Origin: Vibrio mytili | Lineage (GTDB): Bacteria > Pseudomonadota > Gammaproteobacteria > Enterobacterales > Vibrionaceae | Reading direction: 5' to 3' | Assembly (NCBI RefSeq): GCF_000830505.1 | Contig: NZ_JXOK01000061.1 | Coordinates: 1-64,000, forward strand | Length of the DNA stretch: 64,000 nt | In this document: positions 18,521 to 27,263 of the stretch, one piece after another | How the letters are laid out: each line of letters starts with the position of its first letter | Position numbering within the stretch: the first letter of the stretch is position 1 | Notes under the pieces: model-generated | The model's input: only the letters and a program-made list of their open reading frames with translations | What the model was told of the DNA's origin: nothing | The model's database searches: none | Translations under genes and position numbers: made by a program

Positions 18521-18549
18521 AAGAGGGCTCGGATACACGAGCCTCTTTG
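18521..18549 (+). terminator. hairpin between DUF4198 and the small periplasmic gene
   Basis: AAGAGGGCTCG pairs with CGAGCCTCTTT with a single bulged G; only a short T stretch follows. It is probably a weak terminator or RNA-processing hairpin inside the operon. Confidence 0.55.
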
Positions 18550-18557
18550 GAATTGCG

Positions 18558-18896
18558 ATGAACAACATTTCTCTCTCAAAAAAAGCCAACCTTTTAACCA
18601 CCGCGATACTTTGCAGTGGATTTATCCCCTTAAAAGCTTTTGCTCACTTTCCTCTTATGAGTTGCTATTTCGAGCAGAATACTGTGGTTTGTGAGGCCGG
18701 TTATTCTGATGGTTCAAAGGCGGTTAGTTATGAAGTAGAAATGTTCGACTACGACGATAACTTGATTGCAAAAGAGACCACCGATAAGCGATCCATCGCC
18801 ACATTCTCCAACCCTGAGACGGACTTCTATTTGGTGTTTGATGCTGGCCATGAAAGCCCAGTTGAAGTTGATGTTGTTGAGATCAACGAGAAATGA
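18558..18896 (+). CDS. small periplasmic protein, FpvJ-position
   Basis: A 112-residue protein with a signal peptide (about 1-29, ending KAFAH). The mature part is small, acidic and beta-rich, with two cysteines (MSCYFEQNTVVCEAGYSDG) likely to form a disulphide, and ends in FDAGHESPVEVDVVEI. I do not assign a named domain, but by position it matches the short periplasmic gene between the reductase part and the DUF6162-like gene in Fpv-type operons. It overlaps the next gene by four bases (ATGA). Confidence 0.75.
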   Translation: MNNISLSKKANLLTTAILCSGFIPLKAFAHFPLMSCYFEQNTVVCEAGYSDGSKAVSYEVEMFDYDDNLIAKETTDKRSIATFSNPETDFYLVFDAGHESPVEVDVVEINEK

Positions 18897-19444
18897 CAAC
18901 CCAAACCGTTCATCCAGACAATGGGAGTCGAGAAGGCAAGTGGGTCGCGTTAATGATCATTGTGATTCTTGCGTTTGCAGCCACATTATTACCTCATCAT
19001 CAAGTGTCGACCAATGAAACTCAACTAGAGCCTTACCAAGTACATATGTCTGATTTGAATCAAGAGCAGATCGCGTTTATTGCTGATATCAAACTCGCGC
19101 ATGAAGAAATTAGGGACCTGTACTTGGAATCAGGCGTTTGGCCAGAAATTAAACAGCTGGAAGCGCTTTGGATCGCTCCGTTTGTCAAAGATCAAAGTTG
19201 GAAACGGAAAGGCTCGCACCAATGGCAACGACTAAAGGATGGTGTCTATTTAGGTATTAAACACGATGAGCAAGGAGCCAGTTCAATGCTTTTAGACAGT
19301 CATAATGCGGAGGCAGACATCTGGTTTTCTGATCTGGATGATGGGCTAAGCATATCGGACGTAAGTGACCTTACTCAGCGTCAAGGTAATGGCTGGCGGC
19401 AGATAGTCACGACTCAATCAACTTCTCATTCTCACGCCCACTAA
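18893..19444 (+). CDS. single-TM DUF6162-like protein, FpvK-position
   Basis: A 183-residue protein with one N-terminal TM helix (about 17-38, WVALMIIVILAFAATLL) and a periplasmic part rich in charged and aromatic residues (DLYLESGVWPEIKQLEALW). It ends in a His-rich tail SHSHAH that could bind metal. It lies just before the metal-binding-protein/ABC genes, as the FpvK-type protein does. The family name is from memory and only moderately sure. It starts four bases inside the preceding gene. Confidence 0.68.
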   Translation: MTTQTVHPDNGSREGKWVALMIIVILAFAATLLPHHQVSTNETQLEPYQVHMSDLNQEQIAFIADIKLAHEEIRDLYLESGVWPEIKQLEALWIAPFVKDQSWKRKGSHQWQRLKDGVYLGIKHDEQGASSMLLDSHNAEADIWFSDLDDGLSISDVSDLTQRQGNGWRQIVTTQSTSHSHAH

Positions 19445-19454
19445 GTGATCATTT

Positions 19455-20393
19455 ATGATATTGACTAACAAAACCTCGTATCTTCTACGTCGCGTGTTTG
19501 CCGTGGCTGCTTTGCTTGTTGTTTCCTCTTCTGGCTATGCAGCGGACAAACTCCGTGTCGGTATTACCCTTCAACCTTATTACAGCTACGTTGAAGCTGT
19601 TGTCGGTGATAAGGCGGACATTCTCCCGCTGGTGGATGCAGGCTTTAACCCGCATAACTACTTACCACAACCAAACGATCTCAAACGCCTAAGTGAAATG
19701 GATGTCATCGTTGTGAATGGCATTGGTCACGATGATTTCGCTTTAAAAGTCATTCAAGCATCTCAGCGTGAAGATTTGGTTGTGATAGAAGCCAATAAAG
19801 ATGTCCCTCTATTGCCAGCAATGGGTCAATCTGTGGGGCAAGGGGCGGTGAATCCACATACCTTTGTTGGTTTATCTACGACGGTACAAAAAGTTTATAC
19901 CATCGCCAGCGAGCTGGGTAAGGTTGATCCCGACAATGCGGCTTTTTACCGCCAAAATGCCCGCCAATATGCCAAGAAGTTCCGCTTGATGAAGCGCGAT
20001 GCCATGATTTCTCTAGGCGAGTTGGATACTGCAGGAATGAAAGTTGCCACGACCCACAATGCTTACGGGTACATTCTGCAAGAATTTGGTGTGGATGTTG
20101 CGGCCGTCATTGAGCCCGCTCATGGTGTTGAGCCAAGCGCAAGTCAGTTGCAAGATACGATCGAAAAGATCCGCGAGTCCGGCATTGACGTGTTGTTTTA
20201 TGAGCTCAATATGCCAAACCGATTTGTGGACACCATTGAAGAAGCGACCGGTGTTCGACTTTACCGTTTTTCGCACATGACTCACGGTGATTACCAAGCC
20301 GAAAAGGTCGAATTGGAGATGCGCGAAAATGTAGAAACATTGATTGAAGCCATGAAGTTTGTTGCGCGTAAGCGTTCTCAGGAGGTTACCTAA
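19455..20393 (+). CDS. metal ABC transporter periplasmic binding protein (ZnuA/FpvC-like)
   Basis: A 312-residue cluster A-I substrate-binding protein with a signal peptide (about 1-30). The metal-ligand histidines of the family are visible: His67 (NPHNYLPQPNDL), His135 (NPHTF) and His201 (TTHNAYGY), with an acidic residue near Glu250 as a possible fourth ligand. It lacks the His-rich loop of true ZnuA. Together with the next two genes it makes a complete metal importer. In the Fpv arrangement the equivalent FpvC takes iron or ferri-siderophore during periplasmic reduction; zinc or manganese remain alternatives. It overlaps the ATPase gene by one base. Confidence 0.87.
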   Translation: MILTNKTSYLLRRVFAVAALLVVSSSGYAADKLRVGITLQPYYSYVEAVVGDKADILPLVDAGFNPHNYLPQPNDLKRLSEMDVIVVNGIGHDDFALKVIQASQREDLVVIEANKDVPLLPAMGQSVGQGAVNPHTFVGLSTTVQKVYTIASELGKVDPDNAAFYRQNARQYAKKFRLMKRDAMISLGELDTAGMKVATTHNAYGYILQEFGVDVAAVIEPAHGVEPSASQLQDTIEKIRESGIDVLFYELNMPNRFVDTIEEATGVRLYRFSHMTHGDYQAEKVELEMRENVETLIEAMKFVARKRSQEVT

Positions 20394-21121
20394 TGACGGG
20401 GCCCTCTATCATATTGAACAGCGTCAGTTTACGCTACGGTGAACATGTTATTTTACAAGATATTACTGCTCGGTTTGAGGCGGGAAAGTGTCATGTCGTG
20501 ATGGGGCCAAATGGTGGAGGAAAGACGTCTGTTCTGAGATCTGTTTTGGGCTTAACACCATTTAAGGGAAGTATTTCTTTGGATTGGGCCGGTGACCAAC
20601 TAAACGCAAGCCAAATTGGCTATGTGCCGCAAAAAGCCATGTTTGAGTCCAGCTTGCCACTAACGGTTACAGACTTTGTTCTCCTTAATCAGACACGCGT
20701 GCCGTTGTTTTGGCGAAGTAAAACCAAGCAGAGCCAAAAAGCGTTGGCGCTACTAGATCGAGTTGGCATGGCGACGCGTTGTGACCGTCGTATGGGACAA
20801 CTCTCTGGGGGTGAGCAACAACGCGTACTGCTTGCTCAGGCCTTATTGGATGATCCGCGTTTATTGGTATTAGATGAGCCAGCAACAGGGATGGATGAAC
20901 AAGGGGTTCGCTATCTTGAAGGGCTCATTCGTGATGTGGTTCGAGAAGGGAAAACGGTTCTGGCGGTGCATCATGATGTAACGGCTGTGCGTCGATTGGA
21001 TGCGCATGTTCATGTGGTCAATCGTCGAATTATCGACTCTGGTCATCATTCACAGGTACTTCAACCAGATCGTATTGAATCGCTGTTTAAGCACTATACC
21101 GGAGGGGTTGAAGCCGCATGA
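20393..21121 (+). CDS. metal ABC transporter ATP-binding protein (FpvD/ZnuC-like)
   Basis: A 242-residue ABC ATPase with Walker A GPNGGGKTS, signature LSGGEQQRVLLAQALL, Walker B LLVLDEPATGMD, and the switch His in VHHDV. It is of the ZnuC/FepC type and serves the adjacent permease. Its stop overlaps the permease start (ATGATGG, four bases), so the products are made together. Confidence 0.92.
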   Translation: MTGPSIILNSVSLRYGEHVILQDITARFEAGKCHVVMGPNGGGKTSVLRSVLGLTPFKGSISLDWAGDQLNASQIGYVPQKAMFESSLPLTVTDFVLLNQTRVPLFWRSKTKQSQKALALLDRVGMATRCDRRMGQLSGGEQQRVLLAQALLDDPRLLVLDEPATGMDEQGVRYLEGLIRDVVREGKTVLAVHHDVTAVRRLDAHVHVVNRRIIDSGHHSQVLQPDRIESLFKHYTGGVEAA

Positions 21122-21999
21122 TGGATTGGCTACGTGCGCTAGCAACCAATGGCGTTGAAGCAGGTTGGTTGAGCGACAGTTTTTCATACGCATTTATGGT
21201 GAATGCGATTGTGGCGGCATTCATACTAGGACCGTTACTCGGTGGGCTTGGAACCTTGGTGATTGCGAAACGACTGGCATTTTTCTCAGAGGCCGTGGGG
21301 CACGCGGCATTAACGGGCATCGCGATTGGTGTCTTACTCGGTGAACCACCTGAGAATCCCATCATTGGTTTGTTCAGCTTTTGTATGATTTTCGCGCTGC
21401 TGCTGCATTTTGTGCGCAACAGAACCAATGTGCCTTATGACACATTAGTCGGGGTTTTCCTTGCTCTTGCCTTGGCAGTGGGGGCGGCGTTATTGATGTA
21501 CGTGGCGCGTAAAATCAATATTCACATGCTGGAAAACGTGTTGTTTGGCTCGATTTTGACGGTCACCGACAGAGACATCACCATACTTGCGGTCAGTTGC
21601 CTGATTATATTGCTTTTGCTGATCCCAACCTTCAATCGAATATTGCTGACCTGTATCAGTCCTGACATTGCGCGGGTACGAGGGTTTAATACCGGATTGT
21701 ACGATTACTTGTTTGTAATGATGATCACGCTTGTGACCATCGCGGCGGTAAAAATTATCGGCGCGGTGTTGGTTGGGGCACTGTTATTAATTCCTGGTGC
21801 AACGGCTAGGTTGCTGACTGAGCGTATGGGTAGTTTTGTTTTGCTTTCATCGCTACTGGCGACGGTTGCGTGTTTGGTTGGCACCGTTCTCCCTATGGAG
21901 TTACAGCTGCCAGTACCATCAGGTGCTTCGATCATCATTGTTTCTGCGATATTTTTCTTAACCGCTACGGTTTACCGAATTATGCATATACCCAAATAA
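21118..21999 (+). CDS. metal ABC transporter permease, ABC-3 family (FpvE/ZnuB-like)
   Basis: A 293-residue inner-membrane protein with eight or so hydrophobic helices and the ABC-3 family motif FFSEAVGHAALTGIAIGVLLG near residue 60. It also has the coupling region RVRGFNTGLYDYLF followed by VKIIGAVLVGALLLIPGATA. It is the membrane path of the importer formed with the two preceding genes. Confidence 0.92.
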   Translation: MMDWLRALATNGVEAGWLSDSFSYAFMVNAIVAAFILGPLLGGLGTLVIAKRLAFFSEAVGHAALTGIAIGVLLGEPPENPIIGLFSFCMIFALLLHFVRNRTNVPYDTLVGVFLALALAVGAALLMYVARKINIHMLENVLFGSILTVTDRDITILAVSCLIILLLLIPTFNRILLTCISPDIARVRGFNTGLYDYLFVMMITLVTIAAVKIIGAVLVGALLLIPGATARLLTERMGSFVLLSSLLATVACLVGTVLPMELQLPVPSGASIIIVSAIFFLTATVYRIMHIPK

Positions 22000-22033
22000 C
22001 CCTCTATAAGTCATCAATTTTGAGTCAGCAATT

Positions 22034-22918
22034 ATGAAGAAAAAAATACGGACGATAAGTTTAATGGCGCTGGCCTTATGTGCATCGTTAGCAAGCGCGA
22101 AAGATATCATTACCAGTACACCCGTAACCTACATGTTGGCAGAACAGCTCATGAAAGGTACGAGTGTGGAAACGCGTTACTTACCGCCAAAGCGTTACGG
22201 TATCGAGCGTTTAGTGAATTGGTTTTCGGATAAAGGAGCCACGACGGTTAAAACCGCGGGGCAAGAAGCCACGGTAGCGATAACCCTGAGTGCGATCTGG
22301 GAGCAAGATCCGACTTATATTTACGCTCGGCAGGGAAACATTCGTTTAATAGAAATTGATGCGTCACAAGCGCTCTCACCGCGTGCTCAAGGTGTGGCAA
22401 CATTGACGTTAGGCAACGGAACCCGGTCTAAATACGCTTGGTTAAATCCAACTAACTTGATCCGAATGGCGGGTATTGTTGGTGAAGACCTACAAAAAGT
22501 CTATCCACAACATGCACAAGTGATTGAGCGCAATCAACAACGACTCATGTTGAATGTACGGACGCTCATCAACCAACAGCAGTCGATTATTTTTGATAAA
22601 GGGATTGATTCAGTCGTGTTAATGAGTAAAGCCTTAGAAGACTTTGCTTCCGGCAATCAGCTGTTTGTTGTCGGCCGTCAATTCAAGCCAGAATTTGAGT
22701 GGACGGAACACGACCAGCGTGCGTTGAAAGCTCAGTTTGAGCAAGATGAAACGCTGTGGTTAGTCACCGATAAACGACCTTCAAAATTACTCACGTCTCT
22801 GATTGGCGCTGAACGCATATTGCAAATAGATGCGATTGACCGTTGGGGAAGTCAAGGTGTTGATAGTGAACACCCACTTTCCGTTGGGGTTTGTAATCTC
22901 TGTGCGCTTACTAGGTAG
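22034..22918 (+). CDS. second ZnuA-fold periplasmic protein without metal ligands (FpvF-like)
   Basis: A 294-residue protein with a signal peptide (1-22). It has the outline of a cluster A-I binding protein, including the long connecting helix (VGEDLQKVYPQHAQVIERNQ). The usual metal-ligand loops are altered: PPKRYGIERL replaces the PHxY loop, and KYAWLNP replaces MHLWLSP. It probably does not bind a bare metal. Pseudomonas FpvF is also a second binding protein in the fpvCDEF operon and forms a complex with FpvC and the siderophore, so this gene fits an FpvF-like job. It is followed by a terminator. Confidence 0.75.
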   Translation: MKKKIRTISLMALALCASLASAKDIITSTPVTYMLAEQLMKGTSVETRYLPPKRYGIERLVNWFSDKGATTVKTAGQEATVAITLSAIWEQDPTYIYARQGNIRLIEIDASQALSPRAQGVATLTLGNGTRSKYAWLNPTNLIRMAGIVGEDLQKVYPQHAQVIERNQQRLMLNVRTLINQQQSIIFDKGIDSVVLMSKALEDFASGNQLFVVGRQFKPEFEWTEHDQRALKAQFEQDETLWLVTDKRPSKLLTSLIGAERILQIDAIDRWGSQGVDSEHPLSVGVCNLCALTR

Positions 22919-22920
22919 AA

Positions 22921-22951
22921 AAATACCCGCTAAATCGCGGGTATTTTTTAT
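22921..22951 (+). terminator. terminator of the Fpv-like operon
   Basis: AAATACCCGC and GCGGGTATTT form a perfect 10-bp stem followed by TTTT; it may also serve oligopeptidase B on the opposite strand. Confidence 0.92.
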
Positions 22952-22978
22952 AGGGACAAGGCCAACCTCATCGTTATG

Positions 22979-25144
22979 TTATTGCGTATTAAGTAAGTCC
23001 AAAAAGAATGCATATTCCAACGCGTCTTCTTTTATTCGTTTGAAGCGACCAGAGGCGCCACCGTGGCCAGCTTCCATATCAGTTTTGAAAACGAGGACAT
23101 TGTTATCCGTCTTCATTTCACGTAATTTCGCCACCCACTTCATTGGTTCAAAATATTGGACCTGTGAATCGTGTAGGCCTGTCGTCACCAACATGTTGGG
23201 GTAATCTTGGGCTTTGACATTATCGTAGGGTGAGTAGCTCAGCATATAGTTGTAGTAGGCTTTGTCGTTCGGGTTGCCCCACTCATCATACTCATTAGTG
23301 GTTAATGGAATAGATTCATCCAGCATCGTGGTCACTACATCCACAAATGGGACATGAGCGGCGACACCGCGATACAACTCAGGTGCTTGGTTAATCACCG
23401 CCCCCATCAGAAGTCCGCCAGCGGAACCGCCAACCGCAAATACTTTGTCTTTGGCTCCGTAACCTTGTTCGACGAGTCCTTCCGTTACGTCAATAAAGTC
23501 GTTGAAAGTGTTTTGTTTAGTTAACTTTTTACCATCGTCATACCATGGGCGACCTAGCATTTCCGAACCACGAATATGGGCAATGACATAGACGAAACCA
23601 CGGTCAAGCAAGCTTAAGCGAGTTGAACCAAAGGTGGGCTCGATAGTTGAACCGTAAGAACCGTACCCATATTGATAAATTGGATTGGTGCCATCTTTGT
23701 TAAATAAGTCTTTACGATAAACCAAAGAAACGGGGATTTGCTTGCCGTCGCGTGCTTTGATCATGATTCGTTCAGATTGATAGTTATCAGCACTAAAATC
23801 GCCAAGTACGGGCGTTTGCTTCATAATTTCTGCTTTGCCCGTCTTGAGGTCAAAGTCAAAGTAGGTTCCCGGTGTCGTCAAGCTACTGTAGTAGAGACGG
23901 ACCTTCTTATTATCTAACTCATAGTTCCCCGTTAGATAGGCGGCAAATGCCGTGTCATGAAATTCCAGTGGAAATTCCTTACCCGTAGATAGTTCGCGCA
24001 CGGTGACCGTTGACAGGCCATTGCTACGTTGTTCATACACCATATGATCATCGAACAGTTCGAAGTCGACGAGCTGAACATCATCATCCGCAGGAATGAC
24101 ATCTCGCCACTTGGAACGGTCGTGAATGTCTTGCTTGCGCACTTTCATCAGTCGGAAGTTCACCGCTTGTTCATTGGTGTAGATGTAATACCAGTGGTTT
24201 AATTTCGCAATGCTGTATTCGACGCCTTCTTTCAATGGCAAAAACAGTGTTGCTTTCGACTTAGGATCGTTGGCATCAATAATGGAAACACCACTGGTTT
24301 CGGTACTGGAGTGCCAAATATAGATTTCTTCGCCATCTTTACTCTTACTAATGTGCGTGTAGTAGGCGGTATTCGTCTCTTCATAAATCAGTTCATCTTT
24401 ACTTTGTGCAGTGCCTAATGTGTGGCGATAAACTTGATAACCTAATAGGGTTTGCGGATCTTTTTTAATGTAGTAAAACGCTTGGTTGTCATTTTGCCAA
24501 GCGATGGCACTCGATGCGCCTTCAATTTCATCTTTAAGATAGTTTCCGGAGGTTAAATCTTTAACTTTTATGGTGTAAATACGACGACTTAACGTATCTT
24601 CCCCGTACGCCAACAAGTTCTCGTTAGGACTGACATACAACCCACCAATATTGAAGAACTCATGCCCCTTAGCAAGTGCATTTACATCCAAGATGACTGA
24701 CTTATCAGTGCCAGCGAAATCCCTAGAGCGCAGATGAACTTCGTATTCGTTGTCGCCAGAAACCTCACTCGAATAGAAATAGCTTCCTTTACGAACGGGC
24801 ACGGAATTATCGTCTTTAGCTATTCGGTTTTTAATTTCTTCAAACAACTCTTTTTGCAATGCTTCGGTGTGTTTAAGCACCGTATCCGCGTATTGGTTTT
24901 CTTGTTCGAGGTGCTGCAAGACTTCTGAGTCTTTACGCTCATCATCACGCATCCAGTAATAGTTATCGATGCGAGTGTCTCCATGTATGGTCATAGTGTG
25001 GGGGATTTTTTTCGCCACAGGGGCCAGCGTTTGTTGGGCAATAGTTTGCAATTGAGACTGATGATTCATGGTCGAATTTCCTTGATGACTGCATCCACTG
25101 GCCAGTACTAATGGTATGGTTAACATAGTAAGAGTGAAACGCAT
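22979..25144 (-). CDS. ptrB: oligopeptidase B, S9A family, predicted lipoprotein
   Basis: A 721-residue serine peptidase cutting peptides after Arg or Lys. A beta-propeller (about 90-440) precedes the hydrolase domain, with the catalytic Ser in GGSAGGLLMG and the His in AGHGGASGR. The ATG at 25144 has AAGGA 7 bases upstream and gives a lipoprotein-like signal (LVLASGCSH); a longer frame to 25222 has no such features. Classical E. coli PtrB is cytoplasmic, so the N-terminal lipobox suggests an envelope-anchored form, as in some vibrios. It is convergent with the Fpv-like operon. Confidence 0.9.
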   Translation of the reverse strand: MRFTLTMLTIPLVLASGCSHQGNSTMNHQSQLQTIAQQTLAPVAKKIPHTMTIHGDTRIDNYYWMRDDERKDSEVLQHLEQENQYADTVLKHTEALQKELFEEIKNRIAKDDNSVPVRKGSYFYSSEVSGDNEYEVHLRSRDFAGTDKSVILDVNALAKGHEFFNIGGLYVSPNENLLAYGEDTLSRRIYTIKVKDLTSGNYLKDEIEGASSAIAWQNDNQAFYYIKKDPQTLLGYQVYRHTLGTAQSKDELIYEETNTAYYTHISKSKDGEEIYIWHSSTETSGVSIIDANDPKSKATLFLPLKEGVEYSIAKLNHWYYIYTNEQAVNFRLMKVRKQDIHDRSKWRDVIPADDDVQLVDFELFDDHMVYEQRSNGLSTVTVRELSTGKEFPLEFHDTAFAAYLTGNYELDNKKVRLYYSSLTTPGTYFDFDLKTGKAEIMKQTPVLGDFSADNYQSERIMIKARDGKQIPVSLVYRKDLFNKDGTNPIYQYGYGSYGSTIEPTFGSTRLSLLDRGFVYVIAHIRGSEMLGRPWYDDGKKLTKQNTFNDFIDVTEGLVEQGYGAKDKVFAVGGSAGGLLMGAVINQAPELYRGVAAHVPFVDVVTTMLDESIPLTTNEYDEWGNPNDKAYYNYMLSYSPYDNVKAQDYPNMLVTTGLHDSQVQYFEPMKWVAKLREMKTDNNVLVFKTDMEAGHGGASGRFKRIKEDALEYAFFLDLLNTQ

Positions 25145-25278
25145 CGGTGAGTCCTTATATCTGATCAATTCATATCTGATGACTGAACTACTGTGATTAA
25201 TGGTATTACTTGTAGCAAGCATTAGTCTGAATATGAAATCAACATTACTTGTTATGAGAACAGGATATACGAGGTGGC

Positions 25279-25306
25279 AAAAAAAAGGGCATACTTTCGC
25301 ATACCC
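25279..25306 (-). terminator. terminator downstream of the emrD-like gene
   Basis: On the minus strand GGGTATGC pairs with GTATGCCC (two wobble pairs) around a four-base loop and is followed by TTTTTTTT. Confidence 0.8.
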
Positions 25307-25327
25307 TGATGTTATTTACGGTGAAAC

Positions 25328-26532
25328 CTAGATCACTTGTGGTATCTCGTTGGTATGGTCTGGCCTACGATTGATCCAACGAAGCCCCAGCATAGCAATG
25401 AACGACATCGCCATCATCAGTAACCCTAAAGGCATTTGATTATGCGCTGGGAATAGAGAGGCGAGGAGGGTAGCTACACCCGCTCCTAAGTTTTGCATCC
25501 CGCCGAGCGCTGCCCCCGCCGTCCCCGCATGGCATGGGAATGGAGAAATTGCGCCCGTTGTTGCTGCAGGAAACAAGATGCCCGCACCTAAAAAATAGAT
25601 CGTGCTCCGCCGACTAAGGTTAAAGCGGTCGTAAGTCCGAACAGGCCAGGTACTAATATCGTCGCGGAACCAATAAAAATGGCCACCAAACCGACGTTCA
25701 GCGCGCGGCGCATGGATCGGCGTCGTGCAATATAACTCGACAACCCCGAACCAATTAAGTATCCCGGGATCGGTATAATAAACAGTAAGCTTACCGTGGT
25801 CGCAGGTAAAGCTAAGACACCACCTAAGAGCACACCAGCTGCAGCCTCGAAGACGCCAACGCCAGCGAACGTCGCGACGAGACAGATCAAAAAGCCTTGG
25901 AAACGTCGGTCAGACAATACGTATTTGTAGCTTTGTGTGACGGCTTCATAATGGCGCTTCTCTTTAGGTAGTGTCTCCATCATGCTCGTCATCATGGTGA
26001 TCACAACTGCCACGCCGAATAATGCTAGGAACAAGTAGCTGGATCGCCAACCAAATGCTTCAGTTAAATAACCGCCTAAAAGTGGCGCCATCAATGGTGA
26101 GAACAGTATACACATGCTAATCAAGCTGTTAGCTCGATGGAGTTCGGCACCGTCAAAACAATCGCGGGTTAAGGTTCGTGCCATTGCACCACCGCAACCA
26201 ATACCAAGCCCCTGGATAAAGCTGCCAACCAAGAACCATTCAAATTGATGGGCAAATAAAGCCACTAACGTACCCGCAAGGTAAATCAACAGACCGGAAA
26301 CAATGATCGGTTTACGGCCAAGACGATCAGACAATGGACCATAGATGAACTGCGATAAGCCGTATGGGATCAAATAGCACGCCATCACAGCCTGCAAAGA
26401 TGAAGCAGAAACAAAAAACTCATTTGCCATATGACCAATGGAAGGGACATACATGGTCTGAGTCATTTGACCCACCGCTGTTAATAGAGCAATTAAAAGA
26501 GTAAGTTTGACTAATGGAAATGAAGCTGACAT
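25328..26532 (-). pseudogene. emrD: EmrD/Bcr-type multidrug efflux MFS transporter, interrupted by a single-base deletion
   Basis: With one base restored near 25608 the frame gives a 401-residue, 12-helix transporter. The first part has the DHA1 motif YGPLSDRLGRKP (loop 2-3) and RTLTRDCFDGAELHRANS, and ends early at VGGARSIF. The continuation in another frame reads LGAGILFPAATTGAISPFPC and then AGTAGAALGGMQNLGAG, typical of EmrD/Bcr-CflA pumps. The reading GGAGCACGATCTAT is one base short of a codon multiple, probably GCA-xCG-ATC. It resembles EmrD most and is otherwise intact, so a sequencing error is likely. Confidence 0.87.
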
Positions 26533-26751
26533 TTACGAAAATCTCCAAAAGTTTAAGACGTAAAATAGCTGAGTCCTCCGAATGGAGTACTATTGTTTTT
26601 CTAGAAATACTGGGTGGTATGGGCGAGATATTAATTCTTGGCCCAATAATTAGCAATTGAAATAAGCAGCGTTAAGCAAGATAAAAATCTATGATTTGGA
26701 TTAGTAAAACTAATCTAAAATGGGCGTGGGATGCGTTTAGGGAACTGGGGG

Positions 26752-26775
26752 AGATGAGCGACTTTGCGCTCATCT
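26752..26775 (-). terminator. hairpin after the RimK-associated protease gene
   Basis: AGATGAGCG and CGCTCATCT form a perfect 9-bp stem five bases past the stop codon. There is no T run, so it may be a 3'-end stabiliser rather than an intrinsic terminator. Confidence 0.5.
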
Positions 26776-26779
26776 GGAG

Positions 26780-27208
26780 TTAAGATGCCAGTAAGTGAGA
26801 CTGACTAGGATCGACCAATACTTTGTCTGACATCGCCTGACGCCCTAATAGCATCATGTAGGTCATGTTTTCACGGTTGGTTAGAGTAATGTCGATTGGC
26901 CACTGCTGATCTTTCATACGCATCATCGTCGTGATGACGCAACGATGCTCAAACGTGCCATTGGAGGACTTTACTTTGCGATTGGCTTTTAATGGCGCTG
27001 TACAGCGTACGACTTGCTCTAGATGGTAAATATCCGGATGCAGATCGAACTCGACATAAAAACGGCCATCTTTCTTAAAGCACTCTATGTTATCGACATG
27101 CAGTGAGGACGTTTTTGCGCCCGTATCGATACGTGCTTCTAAGTGAGTAATGCCTAACTCCGGCAAACAAATCGCTTCCGCATTGCCAATGATTATTTTA
27201 TTGTTCAT
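26780..27208 (-). CDS. rimB: RimK-associated retropepsin-like protease (RimB/DUF785)
   Basis: A 142-residue protein with the aspartic-protease signature DTGAKTSSLH near residue 28 and the second conserved stretch MLLGRQAM. It is often listed as a putative ATP-dependent zinc protease. In Pseudomonas RimB removes glutamate tails that RimK adds to ribosomal protein S6 and works as a pair with it. Here it follows rimK by 55 bases on the same strand, which supports the pairing. It has an AGGAAGA ribosome-binding site. Confidence 0.87.
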   Translation of the reverse strand: MNNKIIIGNAEAICLPELGITHLEARIDTGAKTSSLHVDNIECFKKDGRFYVEFDLHPDIYHLEQVVRCTAPLKANRKVKSSNGTFEHRCVITTMMRMKDQQWPIDITLTNRENMTYMMLLGRQAMSDKVLVDPSQSHLLAS

Positions 27209-27263
27209 GTTTTTGTCTTCCTAGCGGAGACCAATGAGTGGTCCCCATACTATTTAGGCGTTA

